Source: Butyrivibrio proteoclasticus B316 (GTDB lineage Bacteria > Bacillota > Clostridia > Lachnospirales > Lachnospiraceae). Taken from it: 64,000 nt of DNA. The DNA is taken from assembly GCF_000145035.1 (NCBI RefSeq), contig NC_014387.1, positions 588,441-652,440 of the forward strand, in the 5' to 3' direction. Under the pieces are notes generated by a model. The model was not told the DNA's origin. It ran no database searches and was given only the letters and a program-made list of their open reading frames with translations. The position numbers and the translations under genes were made by a program. This document shows, in pieces, positions 40,885 to 50,558 of the stretch (its first letter is position 1; every line of letters starts with the position of its first letter).

Positions 40885-42062
40885 AAATATTTTTTCTGGA
40901 CTGGAAGAGCCTCGGAAATGAGGATATAGTCAGTGCTGCGCAGTATCTTAATCAAAATGGGTATTCGATAGAAATAAGTTTATATCCATTTGATAATCAC
41001 ATCGAGGATGATGACAAAGAAGCTGCAGATAAGCTCACACAGGAGATTAAGAAGGAATCTCCTGACTTTGTCATGTCTTTTAACTATTTCCCACTAGTAT
41101 CAAAAGCTTGTAAGGAAGTCGGCGTTAAGTACGCTGCCTGGGTTTACGATAATCCGGCAGTAAGGCTTTTCTCGTACACTCTTGTAAATGACTGCAATTA
41201 TGTGTTTGTGTTTGACTCGCAGATGTATGAGACTTTTGCAAGCCAGGGAATAAAGACAGTACATTATCTTCCAATGGCAGCAGCTGTGAGGCGCTATGAT
41301 GCACTTCCTGCTGATCCGGAAAAAGAAAAGAAGCTGTCAGGAAAGATTTCTTTTGTTGGTCATTTATATAGTGAGAACCACAATTACTATGACAGATTGA
41401 TGGAAAAGGCATCGGATTATCTCAAAGGATACCTTGAGGGAATCATCAGATTCCAAATGGAAATCCAAGGGGTAAACTTGGTAGACAGGTTTTTCCCACC
41501 ACAGGCAATGCAGGAAATGGTAGATATTCTGGGAATCAAGCCTTCATACGACAGTGTGGCTACCTATGAATATTTATATTCGAATTATGTTATCAACAGA
41601 AAGATAACATCATTGGAACGAAGTGAGATTCTGACTGAGATAGGAAAAAAATACCCTGTAGAGCTTTATACTTCTAACACCAGCTTTAAGCCACAGGGCG
41701 TCACCAATCACGGTGAAGTAGATTATTACCTGAGCATGCCCTATGTGTTCAAGAACTCTGATATCAACCTGAATATTACCCTTAGAAGTATCCAAAGGGG
41801 AATACCTCTTAGAATCATGGACATAATGGGCTGCGGAGGATTTGTTCTTACAAATTATCAGGAAGATATGCTTGATTTCTTTGTTCCCGGCGAGGACTTT
41901 GTTTACTATGAGAGCAGACAGGACTTGATGGATAAGATTGATTACTACCTGGCTCATGAGGATGAGAGGCTTAGGATTGCAGAAAATGGTCATAGGAAGG
42001 TCGCTGCAGATCATACCTATGAACAGAGACTTGCAGAAATCATAAATGTAGTCATGGGATGA
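40881..42062 (+). CDS. CgeB-like glycosyltransferase
   Basis: 393 residues, start overlapping the previous stop. MKIFFLDWKSLGNEDIVSAA begins the DUF3880-type half; YAAWVYDNPAVRLFS lies near 85. The GT-B block NSDINLNITLRSIQRGIPLR is near residue 292, with IMGCGGFVLTNYQEDMLDFF after it. It is closest in layout to the copy at 30908. Tandem arrangement with the gene before it suggests duplication followed by change of donor or acceptor; successive additions to one oligosaccharide are likely. Confidence 0.82.
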   Translation: MKIFFLDWKSLGNEDIVSAAQYLNQNGYSIEISLYPFDNHIEDDDKEAADKLTQEIKKESPDFVMSFNYFPLVSKACKEVGVKYAAWVYDNPAVRLFSYTLVNDCNYVFVFDSQMYETFASQGIKTVHYLPMAAAVRRYDALPADPEKEKKLSGKISFVGHLYSENHNYYDRLMEKASDYLKGYLEGIIRFQMEIQGVNLVDRFFPPQAMQEMVDILGIKPSYDSVATYEYLYSNYVINRKITSLERSEILTEIGKKYPVELYTSNTSFKPQGVTNHGEVDYYLSMPYVFKNSDINLNITLRSIQRGIPLRIMDIMGCGGFVLTNYQEDMLDFFVPGEDFVYYESRQDLMDKIDYYLAHEDERLRIAENGHRKVAADHTYEQRLAEIINVVMG

Positions 42063-42097
42063 TCTGATATTAGATTGAACGGAGGTGCAGCACTTTA

Positions 42098-44329
42098 ATG
42101 GATAATGAGCATAAATTCGACATGCTTGTTGTGATAACTCCAAAGGATTTCAGCAGGCTCATTGATCTATATCCAAGACTGATAGACAGCTTTCCATATG
42201 GAAAGGTGATGTTTGTCAGCGCGCCTGAGACCAGCGAGATAATTGCTAATAGTTCACTGAAGGACAAGGCGTGGGCCGTGGATGAGAATAGTCTTATCTC
42301 ATTTGATGATGTTCACGAGTGCATCAGAAAGAAGATGGAGAATATCCTTGCAGGCAGAGACCTTCCAAGAGGTATTACGGGCTGGTATTATCAGCAGTTT
42401 CTCAAGATGCAGTATGCATACCTGTGTAAGGATGAATACTACATGGTCTGGGATGGAGATACTATTCCCTGTAAGCAGATATCCATGTTTCAGGAAGAAT
42501 CAGGTAAACCCTATCTTGATATGAAGCATGAATACCATGCTGAATACTTTGAGACAATGGGAGTGATTCTGCCAGGCTTTGGCAAGGTTATCGAGAGATC
42601 TTTTATCTCAGAGCACATGCTGTTTCGCGTAGATATCATGCGAAAGCTTATAGAAGATATAGAGAAAAACAATAACATACCTGGAACTAAATTCTGGGAA
42701 AAGATAATAAATGCTATTCCTGAGGACAAGATTCAGAGTTCAGCTTTTAGTGAATTTGAAACCTACGGAACCTATACAGCACTAAAATTTATGGATGTCT
42801 ACAAGCTTCGTGAGTGGCATTCCTTCAGACAGGGCGGTAATTTTTTTGACTACAAAACTATTTCGGATAGAGATTTTAAGTGGCTTTCTCAGGATTTTGA
42901 AGCAATATCCTTTGAAAAGGGACATGAAGTCAGAGAAGATAATGCCAATCTTTTTGATAATCCATATTATCAGGAAAAGCTTACCCCCAAGCAGATGCTA
43001 CAGGCGGCACAGATGGAGTATAAGGACGGATATAAGGAAGTCTGGGCAGATGACATGGATGCTGCCAAGGCAAATACAACAAGTGGTAGTTTCTTATCTG
43101 GCGATGTAGTACCTGAGAGCCCGCTTAAGTATCTTGATAGGGATACCTATAAGATATATGAGGCACTTGGAGATGAGCTTACTGATAGGAATGTGAATCA
43201 GGCTTATCTGTGCTACGAAAATGCAGAGTTTTTATGTCAGGATGAGAATGGACGCAGTGATATTAGCAGTAAAAAGCAAGAGCTTGTAGAGTCAGGGGCT
43301 GTTAATGTGAACAAAACTGCGTTTGTTGTGCTGTCCTACAACAATCTGTATTTCACACAGAGATGTATCGAGAGTATTTACACCAATTGCAATCCGGATA
43401 GTTACCTTCTTGTTATTTTTGATAATGGCTCTACAGATGGAAGTCAGGAGTGGCTTGCCAAGTGGGGCGATGATCACGATGAAGCTTTGATAATCCTTAA
43501 TGAAGAGAATCTGGGTTTTTCATCTGGGAATAATGCTGCATGTCAGTATGTTCCAGAAGGATACGATATCTTTTACCTCAATAATGATACCAGAATGCCA
43601 GCTAATGCACTGTTTTGGATGAGGATGGGACTATACTCATCGGATGATGTTGGCGGCGTTGGCGGCTTACAAAGTTATGCTGATGCTGATCAGCTTTTGG
43701 ATGTTAAGTTTGATCTGCCAGAACAGTATGTGGAGTTTGGAGCATCACACAATGTTCCTATGGATATTTATCTTGAGGAACAGAGTAAGCTATGCGGTTT
43801 TGCCATGATGATAAGACGTAAGGTTTACGAGGCGACAGGAGGCTTTGATGAGCAGTTTAATCCGGGATTTCTGGAGGATGACGATCTGAGTCTACGAGTA
43901 AGAGAGCTGGGCTACAAGCTTCTGGTATGTCATAATGCCTATATTTATCATGCTGGAAGCCAGAGCTTTATCAAGCGAAATGACACCAATGAACTGTTCT
44001 TAAAGCACAGAGAGATATTACTTAGGAAGTGGAGCTTTGATTCCTCTAAGTATGCTGTAATGAGCGAAAATGAGCTGGCATACATAAGTAATATTGCGAA
44101 AAAAGGGTATGATACAAACAGCTCTTTTAAGTTTCTGCATATAGGTTGCGGTTGCGGAAATATGCTGGGACGAATTCATTTGCTTTATCCCAATGCCAGG
44201 CTCTATGGAGTAGAGCCTAATGATGATGTAAGAAAGTTTACTATATCCTGCGTTGATGTTTATAAAGATATAAATGAGTTGCCACTTGATTTATCAGAGT
44301 TTGATTTTGTAGCAAGGGATCTGGGATGA
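42098..44329 (+). CDS. Three-part protein: DUF6492-like, GT2 glycosyltransferase and a short methyltransferase-like tail
   Basis: 743 residues. Residues 1-300 resemble DUF6492 transferases (VVITPKDFSRLIDLYPRLID; GWYYQQFLKMQYAYLCKDEY; the acidic VWDGDTI near 125 as metal site). About 405-640 is a GT2 domain: FVVLSYNNLYFTQRCIESIY, VIFDNGSTDGS, YLNNDTRMPANALF and the acceptor-side GFLEDDDLSLRVRELGY. The last 65 residues start FLHIGCGCGNMLGRIH, a SAM-binding motif I, but stop before a full methyltransferase fold, so this part is truncated. GGAGG is well placed before the ATG. The stop overlaps the next start. Probably adds two sugars in sequence. Confidence 0.78.
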   Translation: MDNEHKFDMLVVITPKDFSRLIDLYPRLIDSFPYGKVMFVSAPETSEIIANSSLKDKAWAVDENSLISFDDVHECIRKKMENILAGRDLPRGITGWYYQQFLKMQYAYLCKDEYYMVWDGDTIPCKQISMFQEESGKPYLDMKHEYHAEYFETMGVILPGFGKVIERSFISEHMLFRVDIMRKLIEDIEKNNNIPGTKFWEKIINAIPEDKIQSSAFSEFETYGTYTALKFMDVYKLREWHSFRQGGNFFDYKTISDRDFKWLSQDFEAISFEKGHEVREDNANLFDNPYYQEKLTPKQMLQAAQMEYKDGYKEVWADDMDAAKANTTSGSFLSGDVVPESPLKYLDRDTYKIYEALGDELTDRNVNQAYLCYENAEFLCQDENGRSDISSKKQELVESGAVNVNKTAFVVLSYNNLYFTQRCIESIYTNCNPDSYLLVIFDNGSTDGSQEWLAKWGDDHDEALIILNEENLGFSSGNNAACQYVPEGYDIFYLNNDTRMPANALFWMRMGLYSSDDVGGVGGLQSYADADQLLDVKFDLPEQYVEFGASHNVPMDIYLEEQSKLCGFAMMIRRKVYEATGGFDEQFNPGFLEDDDLSLRVRELGYKLLVCHNAYIYHAGSQSFIKRNDTNELFLKHREILLRKWSFDSSKYAVMSENELAYISNIAKKGYDTNSSFKFLHIGCGCGNMLGRIHLLYPNARLYGVEPNDDVRKFTISCVDVYKDINELPLDLSEFDFVARDLG

Positions 44330-45306
44330 ATGACAGGAAGATAACTTTTATAATCTGCGTGAATAATGAAAAATATATGGATGAGTGCAGATACTATATA
44401 AGTCAGCTTGAAATGCCAGAAGGCTTTGAAAGGGATATCATTGAAGTTCGGGAAGCAAAGAGCATGACTTCAGGCTATCAGACTGCCATGGAATCCTCTG
44501 ATGCCAAATACAAAATATATATGCATCAAGATGTATTTCTTATCAACAGGAAAATGCTTCATGAAATGCTGGATATCTTTTCTGATGAATCTATAGGACT
44601 GATAGGAACTTTTGGAGGAAGCTTGTATCCTGATGGAGATGTGCATCTATATTGGGATAAGGGATCAACGCTCAATGCCAATTATTCTTTTGTAGAGCAG
44701 TATAAATTCGGCCAGATGCCTATATACGAAGAGGTGGATGCTGTGGATGGAATGTTCATGGCAACACAGTACGACATTGATTGGGACCTGCGTTTTACAG
44801 GGTTTCATATGTATGATGTAACTCAGTCTATCAGGTTCAGACAGTCAGGCTACAAGGTTTGTGTTTCAATGAATGACGATAGTTGGACGTTGCATGATTC
44901 GGGGTATTGTGACCTTTCAGTATATGATGATTACAGGGAAAAACTATTTGAATACTATCCGGAATGCTTTTATGAGAAAAAGAATATAGAAAGAGACCCT
45001 TCACAGTTTGATGACGATGAAGTGTCTCTAAACAAGCTCTTTGATGAAATTATTGTTTCTGAAAAAGAAAACTATGGACATTCCAAATATGAGAACATGA
45101 CAATAGAGTCTTTCTGGGAAGAATACTGTAATGTTAAATTCCCGGTAAGACGCATGGAGTTTGGCTTTCCTAAAGAGGGCTGGATATGCCTTAAGAACTG
45201 GATTCTGGAAAAAAAGATTACTCCTACATTTCTCTTTTTTGTAGCTGCCCATGCATGTCTAGATCCTCAAAAAGTCGCTGACCAGATAGATGAGTTGTTT
45301 GCATAG
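44326..45306 (+). CDS. StrF-type glycosyltransferase-like protein
   Basis: 326 residues. The start FIICVNNEKYMDECRYYISQ and the pattern KYKIYMHQDVFLINR near 65 are typical of the Glyco_tranf_2_5 (StrF-like) branch of GT-A enzymes, where HQDV replaces the DxD motif. Acidic DAVDGMFM near 138 and SWTLHDSGYCDLS near 186 give further family features. The ATG overlaps the previous gene's stop. It faces the GT2 gene at 45317 tail to tail, with an AGAGATCAT/ATGATCTCT stem at 45319-45347 between them that might end both transcripts. Confidence 0.72.
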   Translation: MNDRKITFIICVNNEKYMDECRYYISQLEMPEGFERDIIEVREAKSMTSGYQTAMESSDAKYKIYMHQDVFLINRKMLHEMLDIFSDESIGLIGTFGGSLYPDGDVHLYWDKGSTLNANYSFVEQYKFGQMPIYEEVDAVDGMFMATQYDIDWDLRFTGFHMYDVTQSIRFRQSGYKVCVSMNDDSWTLHDSGYCDLSVYDDYREKLFEYYPECFYEKKNIERDPSQFDDDEVSLNKLFDEIIVSEKENYGHSKYENMTIESFWEEYCNVKFPVRRMEFGFPKEGWICLKNWILEKKITPTFLFFVAAHACLDPQKVADQIDELFA

Positions 45307-45316
45307 TTAAATTGTT

Positions 45317-46774
45317 TTAGAGATCATGGATTATATCTATGATCTCTTCGTAGTAGTAGGCTTCATCGAAGGTATGCCCGCCCTTTGGATCATTATCGAG
45401 AGAATATCTTGAACTATCAGGAATTGAAGGGATAAATATGCTTTCGGCAATAGATGCAGATATATTTTTATACATAATTCCAAGTAGTTCATTTAGTATA
45501 TTGATGTCATCGGTGTTTTCGAACTCTTTCATTTCTTCAGCTTCAAGGTGCTTATGGGCAAGATATTTTTCTACTACAAATATATGGGCATCTGGGCATA
45601 GACTGTGTATGATGCCAGAAAAAATGCTTACTCCAAGGAACCACTGCTTAAGGTATTCCTCTATATCACCGTTGTATTTAACGATATAGTCTGTTTCTTC
45701 TAAAAGATCCAGAAGGATAATGTTTGGTTTATAAGCTTTCAGGATTTCTTCCAATTGTAATCTTATGTTTTCGCTTGTCACTCCCCTAAAAGTCATTTGA
45801 GAAATGAATTTTCCATCTATTGATGAAGTTTTTGTCATAATACTGCTTAGTTTTCCAGTTCCTACACTTCCCCATCCAAAAGCTCTTATTTCAAATACAG
45901 ATATTTTGTGGTCAAACAGTTTTTTGAATTCTTCTGTAAACCGAGCTTCCCAGAGCGGTACTTCTTTTTTCATGGAGTTGGGGAATTTTTGGAAGAAATA
46001 CTCTGCATGGTGTTCTAACTGGCTTAAGGTGGTATTTTTGCTTGTAGAATAACACCCAAGGCGTTTATGTTCATTTACGATAAAGCTTGCAATAAACATA
46101 AAATTATCGAAGCGCATCTGTATATCAGGTAGAGTGTGCATGACAGAGTGAGGATTAGCTCTATATATGTACAAAGGTTTGTACACATAGCTTACTTTAG
46201 ATGCTGCAGCAAAAAGCAGTGAATATACAGCCAGATCCTCCATGAGATTCGATTCAGGGAATCTCAATTCATTACTGGTCCAGAAACTTCTTCTGACCAG
46301 GTATTTCCATACTGATGAAGATCCAAAGCGTTCATAAAAGCTGTGAGGAAAATCTGACAGAAGTTCAGGAACAGTGTATGGACTCAGGGAAGATAAGTCT
46401 TCAGAAGCATTGTAGTATTCACACTCAACTATATCCGAATCATTTTCTATGGCAGAGCTTATCATTTCTTCGACAAACTCAGGAAGCATCTTATCGTCGG
46501 CATCACAAAAGGCGATGTATTCCCCGTGTGCTGCGGAAATTCCTTTATTTCTTGCATAGCCTGTACAATTCTTATCCTGAGGAGTAATAAGAATACGGCT
46601 ATCATTTTGGGCCCACTTTTTGCATATAGAAATGCTGTTATCATTTGAAGCTCCAGGCAGCAGAATTATTTCCAGGTTATCGTAGGTCTGACCTGTGACA
46701 GACTCAAGGCATTCGTCCAGATATTTTTCGGCATTATATATTGGAATAATGATAGAGACGAGCTTTTTGTTCAT
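45317..46774 (-). CDS. GT2 glycosyltransferase with a C-terminal unknown domain
   Basis: 485 residues. Residues 1-230 are GT2: VSIIIPIYNAEKYLDECLES, the motif CDADDKMLPEFVEEM near 88, and a catalytic-region FPESNLMEDLAVYSLLF. The rest (about 270-485) is unassigned but contains IRAFGWGSVGTGKLSSIMTK and PNIILLDLLEETDYIV, patterns that resemble SGNH-like fold pieces found after GT2 domains in related clusters. I used the ATG at 46774, seven bases after AAAGGA; the open frame reaches 46894 without a ribosome site. Oriented against the main run, sharing a divergent promoter region (46775-46865) with the next gene. Confidence 0.78.
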   Translation of the reverse strand: MNKKLVSIIIPIYNAEKYLDECLESVTGQTYDNLEIILLPGASNDNSISICKKWAQNDSRILITPQDKNCTGYARNKGISAAHGEYIAFCDADDKMLPEFVEEMISSAIENDSDIVECEYYNASEDLSSLSPYTVPELLSDFPHSFYERFGSSSVWKYLVRRSFWTSNELRFPESNLMEDLAVYSLLFAAASKVSYVYKPLYIYRANPHSVMHTLPDIQMRFDNFMFIASFIVNEHKRLGCYSTSKNTTLSQLEHHAEYFFQKFPNSMKKEVPLWEARFTEEFKKLFDHKISVFEIRAFGWGSVGTGKLSSIMTKTSSIDGKFISQMTFRGVTSENIRLQLEEILKAYKPNIILLDLLEETDYIVKYNGDIEEYLKQWFLGVSIFSGIIHSLCPDAHIFVVEKYLAHKHLEAEEMKEFENTDDINILNELLGIMYKNISASIAESIFIPSIPDSSRYSLDNDPKGGHTFDEAYYYEEIIDIIHDL

Positions 46775-46865
46775 AGGGATTCCTTTGCCATTGGCACGGT
46801 GATGATAAAAGATAATCGGTATTATGATATAATAATAACATAATACTGAATCATGGAGAGTATAA

Positions 46866-47954
46866 ATGAAGGAAGTTACTTTCTGGGCACACATTTTTGA
46901 AGAATCCGCTTATAAGAAGATAGATACTTTAAGGGAACTTATGCGGATATTTTATAACAAAGATGACTTTGAGGTGATTATTATCAAATCAATAGATGAT
47001 AGCTATGGGAAGATTGCGGCTTTTGAGCAGGAATATCCTGAAAATGTCATGTTGGTTGAATGTGATGCTACAGCTGCGAATCCTCAGGAAATCATGCTTG
47101 GCTATGCCGGTGGAGCTTGTTTTCTGGAAATTGATGATAAATTCAGGATTGATGAGAATCCCTTTGATAAGCTCCTTTATGATGCAGCTATCTGTGATGA
47201 AGATAATTTCAAATATATAAGAAATAAATACACTTATATTCTCCTTGGTAGTGGCGATGGTGCTTTTCCTTATATGAGAGAATATGAGAAACAGTGTCTT
47301 GCAGATTATAGGGATAATGCTGGACATATTGATATGCATTATTTCTATCAGGATATTTATGTGGCTTCTAAAGTACAAAAACTGGGGATAAGGCACATTT
47401 ATGATATTGGATCACGAGTTGATGGCTATATTTCCCATCTTCTAAGTATGGGGATTTTTGTGACAATGATAGATGTAAGGCCACTTGATTACGAGGTTAA
47501 GGGCCTTGATTTTATACAGGGAAACGCAACAGAGCTTTCGACTATTAAGGATTATTCTCTTGAATATATGTCATGCCTTCACGCGCTAGAGCACTTTGGA
47601 CTTGGAAGATATGGAGATCCTATGGATTATTTTGGGTGGAAGCATGCCCTTACGCAATATAAAAGAGTGCTTAAGAATAAAGGACTTCTTTTTCTTAGTG
47701 TTCCTGTCGGTAAAACGCAGCGAGTTTGCTTTAATGCTCACAGGATATTCAGGCCTATGACTATAGTAAATGAATTGTGCCCTGAAATGAGGCTTTTGGA
47801 ATATGCAAATATCCGTGGTGGAAAGGTTTCAACTATTGATTTTAGCAATAACAAGCAGTTTGAGAAGACCAAAGAGATACTTGATGAATATGCAGAAAAT
47901 AAGATGGGTGAGTATGACTGCGGAATTTTTGTATTTGAGAGGACCAGTCTATGA
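46866..47954 (+). CDS. DUF268-like SAM-dependent methyltransferase
   Basis: 362 residues. About residues 170-340 match the DUF268 pattern: HIYDIGSRVDGYISHLLSMG, FVTMIDVRPLDYEVKGLDFI, ALEHFGLGRYGDP and a closing IFVFER. IYDIGSRVDG is the SAM-binding motif. The N-terminal 165 residues are of unknown type. Probable role: methylation of a glycan sugar, as methyl groups are common on flagellin glycans. GGAGAG precedes the ATG. The gene overlaps the fucosyltransferase-like gene by ATGA, so they act on the same product in all likelihood. Confidence 0.72.
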   Translation: MKEVTFWAHIFEESAYKKIDTLRELMRIFYNKDDFEVIIIKSIDDSYGKIAAFEQEYPENVMLVECDATAANPQEIMLGYAGGACFLEIDDKFRIDENPFDKLLYDAAICDEDNFKYIRNKYTYILLGSGDGAFPYMREYEKQCLADYRDNAGHIDMHYFYQDIYVASKVQKLGIRHIYDIGSRVDGYISHLLSMGIFVTMIDVRPLDYEVKGLDFIQGNATELSTIKDYSLEYMSCLHALEHFGLGRYGDPMDYFGWKHALTQYKRVLKNKGLLFLSVPVGKTQRVCFNAHRIFRPMTIVNELCPEMRLLEYANIRGGKVSTIDFSNNKQFEKTKEILDEYAENKMGEYDCGIFVFERTSL

Positions 47955-48754
47955 ACTATGTTGAAGTAAAGGGAGGCCTTGGTAATCAGCTGTTTCAGTA
48001 CACTTTTTATAAGTATCTGGAAAAAAAGTCAGGACATAAGGTACTTCTTCACACTGATTTTTTTAAGAATATAGATTCCTTTGAAGAAGCCACAAAAAGA
48101 AAACTTGGACTTGATCGTTTTGACTGTGATTTTGTTGCTGTGTCTGGTTTTATTAGCTGTGAAAAGTTGGTAAAAGAAAGCGATTATAAAGACAGCATGT
48201 TAAGTCAGGACGAAGTCTTTTATAGTGGCTATTGGCAAAATAAAAGATTCTTTTTAGAAGTTATGGATGATATCCGTAAGGATCTTCTTCTTAAGGATGA
48301 GAATATTCAGGATGAAGTAAAAGAGCTAGCCAAAGAGCTCAGGGCTGTAGATTCTGTAGCTATTCATTTCAGACGTGGTGATTATCTGAGTGAGCAGAAC
48401 AAAAAGATATTTACTTCTCTATCAGTAGATTATTACCAAAAAGCCATAGCACAGTTAGCAGAAAGAAATGGCGCTGACCTCAAAGGCTATATTTTTACTG
48501 ATGAACCTGAATATGTATCAGGAATCATAGATCAACTTGGTAGTATCGATATTAAGCTGATGCCGGTAAGAGAAGATTACGAGGATTTATATCTTATGTC
48601 GTGTGCCAGACACCATATCATTGCTAATTCGAGTTTTAGCTGGTGGGGAGCGGCCCTTGGAGATACCGAAAGTGGAATAACCATAGCTCCTGCTAAGTGG
48701 TATGTGGATGGTCGTACTCCTGATCTGTATTTGAGAAACTGGATCTCAATCTGA
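47951..48754 (+). CDS. GT11 alpha-1,2-fucosyltransferase-like protein
   Basis: 267 residues, the usual size. The N-terminal VKGGLGNQLFQYTFYKYLEK and the catalytic-site motif HFRRGDYLSE near residue 138 define family GT11, along with NSSFSWWGAALGD near 225. Such enzymes transfer fucose from GDP-fucose to galactose or related sugars, in the cytoplasm. No GDP-fucose synthesis genes occur in the window, so the donor must come from elsewhere or be a different deoxy-hexose. Translationally coupled to the preceding methyltransferase. Confidence 0.88.
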   Translation: MNYVEVKGGLGNQLFQYTFYKYLEKKSGHKVLLHTDFFKNIDSFEEATKRKLGLDRFDCDFVAVSGFISCEKLVKESDYKDSMLSQDEVFYSGYWQNKRFFLEVMDDIRKDLLLKDENIQDEVKELAKELRAVDSVAIHFRRGDYLSEQNKKIFTSLSVDYYQKAIAQLAERNGADLKGYIFTDEPEYVSGIIDQLGSIDIKLMPVREDYEDLYLMSCARHHIIANSSFSWWGAALGDTESGITIAPAKWYVDGRTPDLYLRNWISI

Positions 48755-48763
48755 GGAAAACCT

Positions 48764-50548
48764 ATGAAAATAAGCATCATCATCCCCTTTGATAATCCGA
48801 AAAAAGATATAGAGAAAACTATAAGGTTCATAGATGCACAGAATATAGTAGCTGGGCAGTATGAGCTTATTATTGTCAGCTCATTGGAGGATGAAAAAGC
48901 TAAGTCCAGATTAATGGAAATAGAAGAAAAAGCGCCTGATATTGTGGCGATTGTAAATGTTCCCGAGGATATCTCCAGAGCGCAGCTTCTAAATACAGGA
49001 ATGGAATATAGTAGCGGCGATTACATTATGTTTGTAAGGGCTGGGGATGCAATAAATGTCCATTTACTGCAAAACGCATGTAAACTCATAGATGATGTTC
49101 AGCCTGAACTTATTTCCTACGAAATGACTTTTGCCCATGATAAATTCGATATGTTTGAGGATGATCCAATTTCTTATGAGGATTTTAGGCATCTGACATT
49201 TAGCGATGTATCAGAGAAAAAGGCATTTCTGATGGGCGGAAATGTGAATGATAGCTTTTTATGTCACATTTATTCTAAAGCTCTCATAGAAGATGTTGGA
49301 GTAAAGTTTGAGGATGAAGCGAAAGATGAGGATATGGTCTTTGCGTATCCACTTTTTCTTTTGGCTGAGAGCATAAGCTTTACCAAAGACCACGGATACT
49401 GCGCTTATGTAGATGATGATAAAGAAAATCTCATTAATAGGATCACTGGGAGAATGGCTGCCCAGACAAGGCTTTTGGAACTACTCCTTGGAACAGGTGA
49501 ACTATATGACACCTACAAGGATGTTATAGATGCACATTTTGTGAAGGAATACTTTATTAAGAATCTTAAGCTTGCAAGAGGTTCTTGTTTAGAGCTGGAA
49601 CTTCCACTTCCTACATTTGAAGTAATGCAGTATGTGACGTTAAATCTTGTGCCTAAGTGGATTGAGAATGATTACCTTTTTGGTCTTGATAGAGATGACA
49701 GGAAGCTTATGCTTCTTGTTAATGAAAAATTTGAGTCGGCGAAAACGCTAAATGACAGACTTAAGGAGAATGCATTTATCAGCGTTATCACAGCTACTTA
49801 CAACAGATGTGATCGCATAAAAGAGTCTATAGAATGTATTCTCAGGCAAAGCTATCAGTATTTTGAATATATTATTGTTGACGATGGCTCTGAAGATGAA
49901 ACAGAGCGTGTTGTTAAGTCTTTTGATGATCCGAGAATAAAGTTTATCAAAAACAGTGAGAATAGAGGCCTATGTTATTCCAGAAATGTGGGAATAAGGG
50001 AGACAAGCGGAAGATATGTGGTCTGCCAGGATGATGATGATTATTGCAGACTTGATAAGCTAGAGAAAACATTAAATGTATTTATGAGTCTTTCTGATGA
50101 CTACGGAATGGTTTACTGCGAATCAATCAACCATGCAAGGAGACTGGCTGGTAATACAGAAGCTCCGGCTATCATTATTCCTGCAAGAGAAATGTCCGAT
50201 GTCAGAAAGTCGGGCTACATTTTCCCCGCGCTTCTATCCAGAAATTTCATTACATCAACAGCAGCTCTTATGAGGAAAGACTATATGGAAGAGGTTGGGC
50301 TATACGATGAGGAGCTCTTTGCCTATGAGGATTGGGACATATACCTTAGAATAAGCAGGAAATATGAAGTGGCCTTTGTAAGGGAACCATTATATGACTA
50401 CTACCAGAGGAGTGGAACTCTTATATCCAATAAAGATTCAGAGCATAGAAGTAAAGTCCTTAAGTCTTTATATGAAATAGATCAGAAGTTTGTGGAAGAT
50501 AGGAAGAAGTATAGTATTGAGACCTCCTTTAAGGTAGGTGAAGGATAG
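48764..50548 (+). CDS. Tandem-domain GT2 glycosyltransferase
   Basis: 594 residues holding two GT-A folds. The first (1-320) begins MKISIIIPFDNPKKDIEKTI but has weakened motifs (FVRAGDAINV instead of DxD). The second (about 340-590) is complete: ISVITATYNRCDRIKESIEC, YIIVDDGSEDETERVV, VCQDDDDYCRLDKLE. It probably adds one residue with the second domain while the first holds substrate or has lost activity. GAGGAAAA precedes the ATG. It is followed at ten bases by another GT2, in one run. Confidence 0.82.
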   Translation: MKISIIIPFDNPKKDIEKTIRFIDAQNIVAGQYELIIVSSLEDEKAKSRLMEIEEKAPDIVAIVNVPEDISRAQLLNTGMEYSSGDYIMFVRAGDAINVHLLQNACKLIDDVQPELISYEMTFAHDKFDMFEDDPISYEDFRHLTFSDVSEKKAFLMGGNVNDSFLCHIYSKALIEDVGVKFEDEAKDEDMVFAYPLFLLAESISFTKDHGYCAYVDDDKENLINRITGRMAAQTRLLELLLGTGELYDTYKDVIDAHFVKEYFIKNLKLARGSCLELELPLPTFEVMQYVTLNLVPKWIENDYLFGLDRDDRKLMLLVNEKFESAKTLNDRLKENAFISVITATYNRCDRIKESIECILRQSYQYFEYIIVDDGSEDETERVVKSFDDPRIKFIKNSENRGLCYSRNVGIRETSGRYVVCQDDDDYCRLDKLEKTLNVFMSLSDDYGMVYCESINHARRLAGNTEAPAIIIPAREMSDVRKSGYIFPALLSRNFITSTAALMRKDYMEEVGLYDEELFAYEDWDIYLRISRKYEVAFVREPLYDYYQRSGTLISNKDSEHRSKVLKSLYEIDQKFVEDRKKYSIETSFKVGEG

Positions 50549-50558
50549 GAGAGAGTTA

